8,218 nucleotides of DNA from Victivallales bacterium (GCA_017431185.1 JAFRLP010000518.1:1-8218), one strand, 5' to 3'; positions 1-7,282 are shown, counted from the stretch's first letter. A program made the numbers and translations. The notes: a model not told the origin generated them from the letters alone.

Positions 1-49
1 CGCCCCGCGCGGTCATTATCAGTCGCAGCGGGATTCCCGACGGGGCAAA
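1..49. other. Left edge, downstream of mfd
   Basis: These bases follow the mfd stop codon. A small palindrome, CGGGATTCCCG (29-39), has no adjoining T-run. On the minus strand an ATG at 16-14 opens only five codons before the edge and lacks a clear ribosome binding site. No feature can be called with support. Confidence 0.3.
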
Positions 50-3000
50 CTACTTGATGGAGCGCAGGATTCGCCGAATATCGCGCATCTGGTCGTGCAA
101 AGTGAAGGATGAGATACGCAGCACCTGGTGCATCTTGTCGCGCAGGAGACCATGCGGAGTTTCGATAAGGAGTTTGTCGTTCATCACGGTGATGCTGATG
201 ACTCCGCGCGAAGTGGCATCAATGCGCAGGGAGTGCCACTCCAGCAGGGTCGCGGCATCTGGAGGAAGCGGTCCGAAGCGGTCCTTGAGTTCCTCGCCAA
301 AGGCTGTGAGTTCCCTCTGGTCAGTGAATGCGTTCAGACGGCGATAGCAGTCGATGCGGGCATTGAGGTCAGGGATGTACGCCTGCGAGAATCCTGCGGC
401 GGTCTTGCCATTGCCAGCCTTGACTGCGAAAGACACCCTGTCCAGAAGGAGTTCACAGCGTTTGACGGTCTTCTGGCTCTCCTTGACAAAGCCGTTCACG
501 GCGTCCTTGAGCAGCTGGCAGTACAGGTCGAAGCCAACGGCGGCGATGTGACCGCTCTGCTCCGTGCCAAGGATGTTGCCGGCCCCGCGGATTTCCAGGT
601 CACGCATGGCCAGACGGAACCCCGCGCCCAGATGCGTGTAGCGACGGATGGCCGCCAGGCGCTCCCTGGCGTTGCTAGCCAATTCCCCCATCGGCGGCAG
701 CAGCATGTAGGCGTATGCCTGTCGGTCCTGGCGTCCGACACGCCCGCGCAGCTGATACAGTTCCGACAGCCCGAAACGGTCGGCACGGTCAATGATGATG
801 GTGTTGACATTGGGGATATCGACCCCGCTTTCAATGATGGTCGTGCAGACCAGCACGTCAATCTCATGACGGACAAAACGGGTCATGACCTCCTCCAGTT
901 CCGAATCCCCCATCTGGCCATGCGCGACGGCTATGCGGGCCGTCGGAATCAGGCTCCGCAAGGCCTCCGCCACCTTGTCGATGGTCTTGACACGATTGTA
1001 CAGGAAAAAGACCTGCCCCTGGCGCGACAGTTCCCGATTGATGGCGTGGCGGATGAGTTCCTTGTCGTAGTTGGCCACGATGGTGGTCACGGGCAGACGC
1101 TCCGTCGGCGCGCTCATGATGGTGCTCAGATTGCGGATGCCCGACAGGCTGAAGTAGAGCGTGCGCGGGATGGGGGTGGCGGTCATGGTCAGAATGTCCA
1201 CATCCGCCCGCATCCCCTTGAGACGCTGCTTGTGCTCCACGCCGAAACGCTGCTCCTCGTCGATGATGAGCAGTCCCAGTTTGCGGAAATGGACATCCTT
1301 CTGGATGATGCGGTGAGTGCCGATGAGGATATCCACCTCCCCCGCAGCCACCCTCTCCAGGGTCTCGCGGTTCTCCTTCGCCGTGCGGAACCGGCTGACC
1401 ATGTCAATCTTGATTGGATACTCGGTCATCCGCTCCCGAAAGTTCTGATAGTGCTGCTGCGCCAGCACGGTGGTCGGCACCAGCACGGCGACCTGACGCC
1501 CGTTGAGCACGGCGCGGAAGGCAGCGCGGATGGCCACCTCCGTCTTGCCGTAGCCCACGTCTCCGCAAAGCAGCCTGTCCATGGGCTTGGGGCTCTCCAA
1601 GTCCGCCAGCACCTTCTGGATGGCCTCGGCCTGGTCAGGGGTCTCCTGATACGGGAACGAATTCGCGAAGGCGCGTTCCCACTCCAGGACGGGCTTGAGC
1701 GAGGCGCCGCTGGCGGTCTGGCGCAATGCCTCGATGCGGAGCAGTTCGGCTGCAAGGTCGTGCGCCGCATCCGCCGCGTCATTCTTGGCCCTTTTCCAGG
1801 AGGCCGTGCCAAGCCGGGAAAGCTTGGGCTGGGCCTTGCCCGCCCCCAGATACCGGCTGACCAGATAGGATTGCGCCAGAGGGACGTAGAGCATCACGCC
1901 ATCCTGATACTCCAGTTGCATGACCTCCTGCACGTCCCCGCCGGACTCGATGGTCTTGACTCCGCGGAAGACAGCGATGCCGTGGGCGACATGGACAACA
2001 TAGGCCCCCTCCTCCAGTTCCACGCTGTCGCTGAACGCCGTGTTATGGCGGTACTCCAACTGCTTGCGACGGCGAATGCGCCCCTTCCGCCCAAAGAGTT
2101 CTTCGGAGGAGAGCAGGGCCAGCCGCGACTCAGGCAGGAGCAGCCCGCCGCCGATGGGCTGCCTCTCGATGACGACAGGGAGATTGCGGGTCGCTTCGTC
2201 CTCCTGCAGCAGTTGACGGAACCGATCCTGTTCCCCCGTCTCGGAGCAGCAGGCGACCACCTGGTAGCCAGTGCTGCACCAGCGCTGGATGGTGTCCCGC
2301 AGCTGCTGCCAGTGCCAGAGGGCAGCGCCCTGGCCGAGTTCCTCCAAAGTGGTGGAGAGTTCCTCGTTCAGGCTTTGGGCGGCCAGCCGCAGGGTGGGGA
2401 CAGGCGACTCCTCCGACGCAGGGTCATCAGGCCGGACAATCAGTTCGACGGGCTTGGCAAAGGTGGCGGAGAGTTTGTGCCAATCCGTGATGGTCTCCTG
2501 GTCGGCGTAGGCCGCCAGCCGTTCCTCAATGCCAGCAGGGTCAACCAGGACAGCCTGGATGTTCTTGGGGAAGAAGTCCTTGACGATGGCGGTCTGGCGG
2601 GTTCCCTCCGCAAAGAGTGCCGTGCCTCGCGGAACGGCGTGAAGTTCATCCGCATCCAGGAAGGAACGCTGGGTGTCGGGCATGAAAAAGCGCAGGGAGT
2701 CAATCTCGTCGCCAAAGAACTCGATGCGGATGGGGGCCTCGTAGAGCGGGGAATAGACGTCAAAGATGCCGCCTCGCCTGGAGAACTCGCCTGGAGAGTG
2801 CACCTCGACCTCGTTGTCATAATCCATGTCCACCAGTTTGTCCGCCAAATCGGCGGGCTTGATGACATCCCCCTTTTTGAGGACAAAGGACTTGGATTTG
2901 AAGGATTTCGGGGCAATGGTTTTCGCCAGCAGGACTTGCGGGGTGGCGAGAAATATGGCTGGCTGTCCAGAGATGGCGGCCTCCAGCGCGGCACTGCGTC

Positions 3001-3334
3001 CCGCCTCGTTTTCAGGAATCCACATTCTGCGCGAGGTCGCCACCTCCGGCATGGCGATGACCTGGCGTGTGTCGCCCGTGAGTTGCAGCAGGGCGGAGAG
3101 GCGTGATGAGACCAAATCGAGGGTCGCCTCGTCCGGCACCACCGCCAAAAGCACGCCTTTGCGTGAGCCTGCCACGCAGGTCATGGCGGCAGAGGACAGC
3201 TGGCGGTCAAAGAGCAGCAGCCGAAAAGCCCCTTTGGGAAGGGGGGATGTCGCCCAGGCCTGAAAGGTGTCGCGCCAGTTGGAATTGATGATGGCTTTTC
3301 CCACGTGAATCGGTGAATTGTGCAGAATCAGCAA
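50..3334 (-). CDS. mfd: Transcription-repair coupling factor Mfd (complete)
   Basis: Mfd is a cytoplasmic ATP-driven DNA translocase that displaces RNA polymerase stalled at lesions and recruits UvrA for nucleotide excision repair. The predicted 1094 residues are slightly shorter than E. coli Mfd (1148). Seen in order: a UvrB-like N-terminal region (about 20-290), including an E-F-S-R-R-G-G-I-F-D segment near 183-192; a basic linker near 415-425; the RNA polymerase interaction domain (about 433-500, with L-E-Y-Q-D-G and L-Y-V-P-L); and a superfamily 2 helicase core with Walker A GDVGYGKT (591-598), DEEQ (692-695), TATPIPRT (718-725) and QLRGRVGR (861-868). These are followed by the translocation motif region (902-928) and the C-terminal Mfd domain (about 986-1094). 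The start chosen is TTG at 3334, with GAGG five bases upstream; it overlaps the methyltransferase stop by seven bases. GTG at 3304 (residue 11) is the main alternative and would lose only unconserved residues. Identity is certain; the exact start is not. Confidence 0.97.
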   Translation of the reverse strand: MLILHNSPIHVGKAIINSNWRDTFQAWATSPLPKGAFRLLLFDRQLSSAAMTCVAGSRKGVLLAVVPDEATLDLVSSRLSALLQLTGDTRQVIAMPEVATSRRMWIPENEAGRSAALEAAISGQPAIFLATPQVLLAKTIAPKSFKSKSFVLKKGDVIKPADLADKLVDMDYDNEVEVHSPGEFSRRGGIFDVYSPLYEAPIRIEFFGDEIDSLRFFMPDTQRSFLDADELHAVPRGTALFAEGTRQTAIVKDFFPKNIQAVLVDPAGIEERLAAYADQETITDWHKLSATFAKPVELIVRPDDPASEESPVPTLRLAAQSLNEELSTTLEELGQGAALWHWQQLRDTIQRWCSTGYQVVACCSETGEQDRFRQLLQEDEATRNLPVVIERQPIGGGLLLPESRLALLSSEELFGRKGRIRRRKQLEYRHNTAFSDSVELEEGAYVVHVAHGIAVFRGVKTIESGGDVQEVMQLEYQDGVMLYVPLAQSYLVSRYLGAGKAQPKLSRLGTASWKRAKNDAADAAHDLAAELLRIEALRQTASGASLKPVLEWERAFANSFPYQETPDQAEAIQKVLADLESPKPMDRLLCGDVGYGKTEVAIRAAFRAVLNGRQVAVLVPTTVLAQQHYQNFRERMTEYPIKIDMVSRFRTAKENRETLERVAAGEVDILIGTHRIIQKDVHFRKLGLLIIDEEQRFGVEHKQRLKGMRADVDILTMTATPIPRTLYFSLSGIRNLSTIMSAPTERLPVTTIVANYDKELIRHAINRELSRQGQVFFLYNRVKTIDKVAEALRSLIPTARIAVAHGQMGDSELEEVMTRFVRHEIDVLVCTTIIESGVDIPNVNTIIIDRADRFGLSELYQLRGRVGRQDRQAYAYMLLPPMGELASNARERLAAIRRYTHLGAGFRLAMRDLEIRGAGNILGTEQSGHIAAVGFDLYCQLLKDAVNGFVKESQKTVKRCELLLDRVSFAVKAGNGKTAAGFSQAYIPDLNARIDCYRRLNAFTDQRELTAFGEELKDRFGPLPPDAATLLEWHSLRIDATSRGVISITVMNDKLLIETPHGLLRDKMHQVLRISSFTLHDQMRDIRRILRSIK
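3315..3322 (+). repeat. 8-base direct repeat GAATTGTG, mfd-side copy
   Basis: The same eight bases recur at 5460-5467, so the pair brackets the restriction-modification genes. It could be a target-site duplication or a remnant of illegitimate recombination. An 8-base match near both edges could also arise by chance, and no recombinase gene or terminal inverted repeat supports mobility. Confidence 0.25.
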
Positions 3335-4365
3335 AGGGGCCTCATTCTCTCAGTCTTGTATTCCACAGCCTGCTCAAATACGAACCACTGCTGGACTGGC
3401 AAATGAGGCAGGGAATATTTGCAGTCCATTGCTTCACTCGGTTCCACGACGAGGCATTCAATTTCGTCTGCAGTTTTAATGGCTTTTCCGATAAACTCTC
3501 CAAGTTTGACGGGAACGGCATTGCCTATGATTTGCTCCAAGTCGGATTTATTGCCGACTAATTCCCATTCTTTGGGGAAAGTCTGAATGAGACTTCTTTC
3601 TTTTGTGGTCAGAGGACGTAAATCGGCCTGACCAATAGCAATGGCGTCGCCAGGATGCCCCGCATAACCTTTAGGGATGGGACGATTTACGCCTCGAATT
3701 GTGGGACTCGGCTCGTCAATGCTGAACACTCCCCGCCTGACATAACTTCTAGGATGCCTGTAATAGAACTCAATTCCCAGGGAATCACCAAAATAATCCC
3801 GAACTGTCATTGGCCGAACGGACTGCTTCTCCTTGTAAATCTCAATAAGAGATTTCGCGGGTTTCCGTAAAGTGCCAACCACCACTGCACGTTTTCGTTT
3901 CTGAGGGACACCGCAAAGAGATGCATCAAGTATTGCAATCGTCAAATGATACCCAGCATTGGAAAGAATATCCAGTGCCTCCCGATAGGTCTTTGTCTTC
4001 AGTGCACGGTCAACGTTTTCCATCACAAAGAGTTGCGGGTGGACTTGTTCAACAATTTTGGCAAAGACGGTAGTAAGACTGGCTCGCCCACCGGACTCAT
4101 CACGTTTGCCGGCGGAGGAAAAATCCTGACAAGGAGGTCCTCCGACTATCACCGTTGGCTGCCACTGTTGAATTTGCAGGACCGCCTCGTCCACATTGGA
4201 CAAATCCAACTGATAAGCAAAATGTCCTTTCTGATTCTGATTGTAGAATGCAATGGCCGGCAACCACCAATCATAGGCTGCAACGACCTCAAATCCGGCA
4301 TCCTGCAATCCTTGCGACAATCCACCGCCGCCACAAAACAAATCAACCGTTCTGAATTTATTCAT
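3328..4365 (-). CDS. Type II DNA (cytosine-5)-methyltransferase, HgiDI/HindV-like
   Basis: A 345-residue m5C methyltransferase that should transfer methyl groups from S-adenosylmethionine to cytosine and protect host DNA from the adjacent restriction enzyme. Visible motifs: I, D-L-F-C-G-G-G-G (8-15); IV, GGPPCQ with catalytic Cys79; VI, Glu116-Asn-Val; VIII, QKRKR (155-159); a short target-recognition region (about 160-250) containing P-S-P-T-I-R-G-V-N-R-P-I (219-230); IX near 250-264; X with G-N-A-V-P (281-285). A tail of about 45 residues follows motif X. I chose ATG at 4365 because motif I then begins within ten residues, as is usual, and GAGGG precedes it by nine bases. The longer frame to 4473 would add 36 residues lying within the endonuclease gene. 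The start overlaps the endonuclease stop (ATGAATAA), implying translational coupling. GC is lower than in mfd and argS. Family and chemistry are certain; GRCGYC specificity is inferred from the partner and from the recognition-region pattern. Confidence 0.95.
   Translation of the reverse strand: MNKFRTVDLFCGGGGLSQGLQDAGFEVVAAYDWWLPAIAFYNQNQKGHFAYQLDLSNVDEAVLQIQQWQPTVIVGGPPCQDFSSAGKRDESGGRASLTTVFAKIVEQVHPQLFVMENVDRALKTKTYREALDILSNAGYHLTIAILDASLCGVPQKRKRAVVVGTLRKPAKSLIEIYKEKQSVRPMTVRDYFGDSLGIEFYYRHPRSYVRRGVFSIDEPSPTIRGVNRPIPKGYAGHPGDAIAIGQADLRPLTTKERSLIQTFPKEWELVGNKSDLEQIIGNAVPVKLGEFIGKAIKTADEIECLVVEPSEAMDCKYSLPHLPVQQWFVFEQAVEYKTERMRPLC
3340..3343 (-). promoter_or_regulatory. Probable ribosome binding site of mfd
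   Basis: On the minus strand GAGG is followed by CCCCT and then TTG (3334-3332). This supports TTG as the mfd start despite its being a rare initiation codon. The site lies inside the last codons of the methyltransferase gene, so mfd translation may be coupled to termination of that gene. The alternative GTG at 3304 has no comparable purine-rich sequence before it. Confidence 0.45.
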
Positions 4366-5443
4366 CAAAAATATCCCTCGAAAAGAAAAGAATGGAATCA
4401 AAACGCCGTTCAGGACTAAGATACCGTTGTCCACCACCAAGCACGATATGCTTGATTTCATCCTTGGAAACAATCGGGTTCACTAGTCGGGGACAATACA
4501 TATATTGGTTGGTTTTTCTCCCGGAAACCGCAAACTCCTTGTCATTCAGAGTGTCGTACGTCATGCCATCATAAATGGGCTTCTGGTAAACTGCCTCACC
4601 ACGGGATGCTTCATATAGAAAACGCACCAGACGAATGGCGGCGCGTTGCGGACGTGAGATTTTTCCTGGCTCATCCTCCTCCAGTGAATCCAGAATAAGA
4701 CGGACAAGCGCAAAATCAGTCCAGACAAAAACATCCAAACATTGCTGTGCAAGAACTGGACTCTTGCCAATGGTTTTCCAGACGGGCTGGATGAGTAGCG
4801 GCTTTTGCGTATGGCAGTAACTACGAAGAAAGACTTTCAAGGTGGAAAAAAAGTCATTCTGACGGGATTTCATCTCCGTGATATTCTCCCAGTTGTCCAC
4901 CGTACGGCAGACTGGACTGAACAATTCACGGATTTGAGACAGGGAAGCGTGGTTCGTCTCCGCCATGCTCAAAGCCATATACCGCATGGTGGGGGAACGA
5001 ACAACAATTTCGGAGCCATATTTGTCCTCCGAAAAACAAGAGGTTCCATCATCAGGCAAGGTGGTCAATTTGATTTCCAGGGGACGGAGTTCTCGCCTCG
5101 TTTCACTCTCTGAAATGACCACATCGATTTTTTCCAGGGAGTCGGCCACCAACGGCTTGAAAGGCGAGAAATACGATTCAAATTGGAAATAGATATCCTG
5201 ATTTGGCAATGTTGTTCCAAACACCTCCTCAAAGGAGCATTCCTCTATCGTGGTGGTCAGGTCTGGCTGCATCCTTATGGACATCGCCGTTCTTCCAGTA
5301 TCACGCATATAGCAACAAAGAGCCATGGGAAAAGAAGAATTGAACTGGTTCTTTCCCCAATAGATAGGCTCACTGAAATTACGGTTTGAATGTTTCAAAC
5401 CGTACAATGCCGCTGCCTGGTGATTCTCTACGCCTTCTACCAT
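4358..5443 (-). CDS. Type II restriction endonuclease, HindVP/HgiDI-like
   Basis: A 361-residue protein resembling HindVP/HgiDI restriction enzymes, whose characterised members recognise GRCGYC; HgiDI, as I recall it, is about the same length. Seen: the N-terminal signature Y-G-L-K-H-S-N-R (14-21) then W-G-K-N-Q-F-N-S-S-F-P (29-39); a PD-(D/E)xK-type nuclease core with Asp107 (K-I-D-V-V-I-S) and Glu123-Ile-Lys125; and a later conserved-looking block L-L-I-Q-P-V-W-K-T-I-G-K-S-P-V (216-230) followed by C-L-D-V-F-V-W (235-241). No signal peptide or membrane segment is apparent, so it should act in the cytoplasm on unmodified DNA. The start is ATG at 5443, without a clear ribosome binding site. 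It lies 54 bases after argS and its stop overlaps the methyltransferase start by eight bases. Low GC and TTA/TCA codons, avoided by the flanking genes, indicate foreign origin. Family assignment is from memory of sequence patterns; the adjacent m5C methyltransferase strongly supports it. Confidence 0.85.
   Translation of the reverse strand: MVEGVENHQAAALYGLKHSNRNFSEPIYWGKNQFNSSFPMALCCYMRDTGRTAMSIRMQPDLTTTIEECSFEEVFGTTLPNQDIYFQFESYFSPFKPLVADSLEKIDVVISESETRRELRPLEIKLTTLPDDGTSCFSEDKYGSEIVVRSPTMRYMALSMAETNHASLSQIRELFSPVCRTVDNWENITEMKSRQNDFFSTLKVFLRSYCHTQKPLLIQPVWKTIGKSPVLAQQCLDVFVWTDFALVRLILDSLEEDEPGKISRPQRAAIRLVRFLYEASRGEAVYQKPIYDGMTYDTLNDKEFAVSGRKTNQYMYCPRLVNPIVSKDEIKHIVLGGGQRYLSPERRFDSILFFSRDIFDE
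4375..4379 (-). promoter_or_regulatory. Ribosome binding site deciding the methyltransferase start
   Basis: GAGGG on the minus strand lies nine bases before ATG at 4365-4363, inside the 3' end of the endonuclease gene. It supports initiation at 4365 rather than at the upstream in-frame ATG at 4473, and it would let the methyltransferase be translated partly independently of the endonuclease. Confidence 0.6.
5380..5404. repeat. Perfect inverted repeat inside the endonuclease 5' coding region
   Basis: TACGGTTTGAA, spacer TGT, TTCAAACCGTA: two 11-base arms that are exact reverse complements. It spans nucleotides 40-64 of the endonuclease coding sequence and encodes the Y-G-L-K-H-S-N-R region. 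In mRNA it could form an 11-bp hairpin with a three-base loop; as DNA it could be a dyad operator. No T-run follows, so it is not a classical terminator. Its function is unknown. Confidence 0.7.
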
Positions 5444-5497
5444 CTGTAATGCTTTTTAGGAATTGTGGGTGAAAAGAAAACTAGGCAAAGTATTGAA
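5444..5497 (-). other. argS-endonuclease intergenic gap
   Basis: A 54-base AT-rich gap. Read on the minus strand it is T-rich, then ends in CCTAAAAAGCATTACAG before the endonuclease ATG. Only very weak promoter-like hexamers can be picked out (TTGCCT, then CACAAT 15 bases later), and no terminator hairpin is seen for argS. The island could therefore be expressed by read-through from argS, from a poor local promoter, or both. Confidence 0.3.
5460..5467 (+). repeat. 8-base direct repeat GAATTGTG, argS-side copy
   Basis: Partner of the copy at 3315-3322. It lies in the 54-base gap between argS and the endonuclease gene. The match does not extend on either side. The two copies bound a segment of about 2.1 kb that contains both restriction-modification genes whole. 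Confidence 0.25.
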
Positions 5498-7282
5498 CTA
5501 CATGTTCTCCAGCGTATCGATGGTCAAGGTGGCCAGTCCGTCCTTAAGCAAGGTGCGAACTCGCGCGGAGAGGGCCAGTCGCGCCGATTTGAGCTCTGCG
5601 CTTTCCGCCGCCAGCACAGGACAGGCACGGTAGAAACTGCTGAAGTCCTTGGCCAAGTCCAGCAGATAGTTGGCGATGGCGGAGGAATCCAGTTCACGCG
5701 CAGCCTTCTGCACGGCCTCAGGGTAAAGTGCGCAGCGCAGGGCGAGCGCACGCTCTTCGTGTGCGGTCAGCAGACTCCATTCAGGGGCATTGACAGTAAC
5801 TCCGGCCTCCTGCGCCTTGCGGAGCATCGAGGAGATACGGGCGTAGGCATAAAGGACGTAGGGCCCCGTGTCGCCCTCGAACTTGATGGAGGCATTGGGG
5901 TCAAACACCAAGGTGGTGCGCGGATTGACCTTGAGGAGCATGAACTTCAGTGCCGCCATGGCGATGACCCTGGCGCGCTCCGCCAGATTCTCTGGCGCCT
6001 GCCCGCCCGCCTTTTCCAGCGTGGCTTCCCGGGCGAGTTTTTCAAGTTCGTCCATCAAATCATCGGCATCGACGACCGTTCCTTCTCGGCTCTTCATCCG
6101 TCCATTGGGAAGATTGACCATGCCGTAGGCCTGGTGGACACAGCGGTCTGCCCAGTCATAGCCAAGGGCCTTGAGAATGGCGAAGAGCACCTGGAAATGG
6201 CGTTTCTGCTCATCTCCCACAACCCAGATGAGACGGTCAGGCTCGAAATCACGCTTTTTGAGCAGGGTGGTGCCAAGGTCCTGCGTGACATAGACGCTGG
6301 TGCCATCAGAACGGAGAACGACCTTTGTGCCCAGCGATTTATCGGCGAACTGTATGATGACCGCTCCGTCCTCACGTTTCTGGAACACTCCCTTGGCCAG
6401 TCCTTCCGCCACGATGTCCTTGCCCAGCAGGTAGGTCTGGCTCTCCAAATAGGTCTTGTCAAAGCGCACGCCCATGCGACGGTAGGTTACGGCAAAACCG
6501 TCAAACACCCACTGGTTCATCTTCTGCCAGAGTGCGCGGACTTCAGGGTTGCCCTGTTCCCAGGCGACCAGCATGTCCTGGCAGGCGCGGCCTATCTCGG
6601 TGTCCGGAAACAGCTCCTCGCCATCCTTGTCAGCCAATTCAGGATGCGCGGCCTTCAGTTCAGCGACCTGACGGCGGAACTCCTGGTCAAAGGCGACATA
6701 GAAGTCGCCGACCAGATGGTCTCCCTTTTTCCCCGTGCTTTCAGGCGTGGCGCCATTGCCGAAACGCTGGTATGCAAGCATGGATTTGCAGATGTGGATG
6801 CCGCGGTCATTCACCAGATTGACCCGCACCAGGTCATTGCCGGCCCGTTCCAGAATGCTCGCCGTGGACATGCCGATGGTGTTGTTGCGGACATGCCCCA
6901 GATGCTGCGGCTTATTGGTGTTGGGTGCGGAGAACTCAATCAGGATTTTGCCGCGTTCCGCCGGCGGAAGGGGGACTTGGGCCAGGAGGGCCGCCTCATC
7001 CGCAACCGTGTCGCGCATCAGCGCCGAAGGACGGAGAGTGACGTTGACAAACGCCTTGACCACTTCGACGGACACGATGTCCCCATGGGTGTCAAGCAGC
7101 CCCTTCACGTCCTCCGCAATGGCCATGGGATTGCGCTTCGTCGCCTTGGCCAGCGGAAAACAGGACACCGTCACATCTCCCTGGAAATTCGGCGGGCAGA
7201 GGTCAACGGGAATCTCCAGGTTCTCCAGCCCGTATTTCTGGCAAAGCCGCTCCTGCAAAAATTGGACAAAGGCGAATCTCAT
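5498..7282 (-). CDS. argS: Arginyl-tRNA synthetase (complete)
   Basis: A class I aminoacyl-tRNA synthetase that charges tRNA-Arg with arginine using ATP, in the cytoplasm. The 594 residues match the usual bacterial length (about 560-600). Seen: an N-terminal tRNA-binding domain (about 1-105); the HIGH motif as His127-Leu-Gly-His130 within N-T-N-K-P-Q-H-L-G-H; Rossmann-fold segments including V-N-D-R-G-I-H (157-163) and V-V-G-D-E-Q (354-359); a KMSKS-equivalent loop R-M-K-S-R-E-G (395-401); and a C-terminal anticodon-binding helical domain beginning near G-D-T-G-P-Y-V (470-476). The C-terminus, ...L-E-N-M, matches the usual methionine ending of bacterial ArgS, so the gene is intact despite the restriction-modification block beginning just after it. 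ATG at 7282 is the obvious start; the sequence before it (CAGCGATAAAC) has no strong Shine-Dalgarno. This sequence type recalls Bacteroidetes and PVC-group enzymes. Confidence 0.98.
   Translation of the reverse strand: MRFAFVQFLQERLCQKYGLENLEIPVDLCPPNFQGDVTVSCFPLAKATKRNPMAIAEDVKGLLDTHGDIVSVEVVKAFVNVTLRPSALMRDTVADEAALLAQVPLPPAERGKILIEFSAPNTNKPQHLGHVRNNTIGMSTASILERAGNDLVRVNLVNDRGIHICKSMLAYQRFGNGATPESTGKKGDHLVGDFYVAFDQEFRRQVAELKAAHPELADKDGEELFPDTEIGRACQDMLVAWEQGNPEVRALWQKMNQWVFDGFAVTYRRMGVRFDKTYLESQTYLLGKDIVAEGLAKGVFQKREDGAVIIQFADKSLGTKVVLRSDGTSVYVTQDLGTTLLKKRDFEPDRLIWVVGDEQKRHFQVLFAILKALGYDWADRCVHQAYGMVNLPNGRMKSREGTVVDADDLMDELEKLAREATLEKAGGQAPENLAERARVIAMAALKFMLLKVNPRTTLVFDPNASIKFEGDTGPYVLYAYARISSMLRKAQEAGVTVNAPEWSLLTAHEERALALRCALYPEAVQKAARELDSSAIANYLLDLAKDFSSFYRACPVLAAESAELKSARLALSARVRTLLKDGLATLTIDTLENM

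Noticed and set aside
1..16. Start of a further gene after mfd (ATG at 16-14, minus strand)
   Set aside because: Only five codons are visible and there is no clear ribosome binding site; it cannot be supported.
29..39. CGGGATTCCCG palindrome after mfd as a terminator
   Set aside because: The stem is short with almost no loop, and no T-run follows on the minus strand.
128..3106. A 992-codon open frame on the plus strand opposite mfd
   Set aside because: It is in the exact complementary codon register of mfd, shows no recognisable domain, and is explained by the lack of TTA, CTA and TCA codons in mfd.
4366..4473. A 36-residue N-terminal extension of the methyltransferase
   Set aside because: It lies over the endonuclease 3' end in another frame, precedes motif I by an unusual distance, and the ATG at 4365 has a good ribosome binding site.
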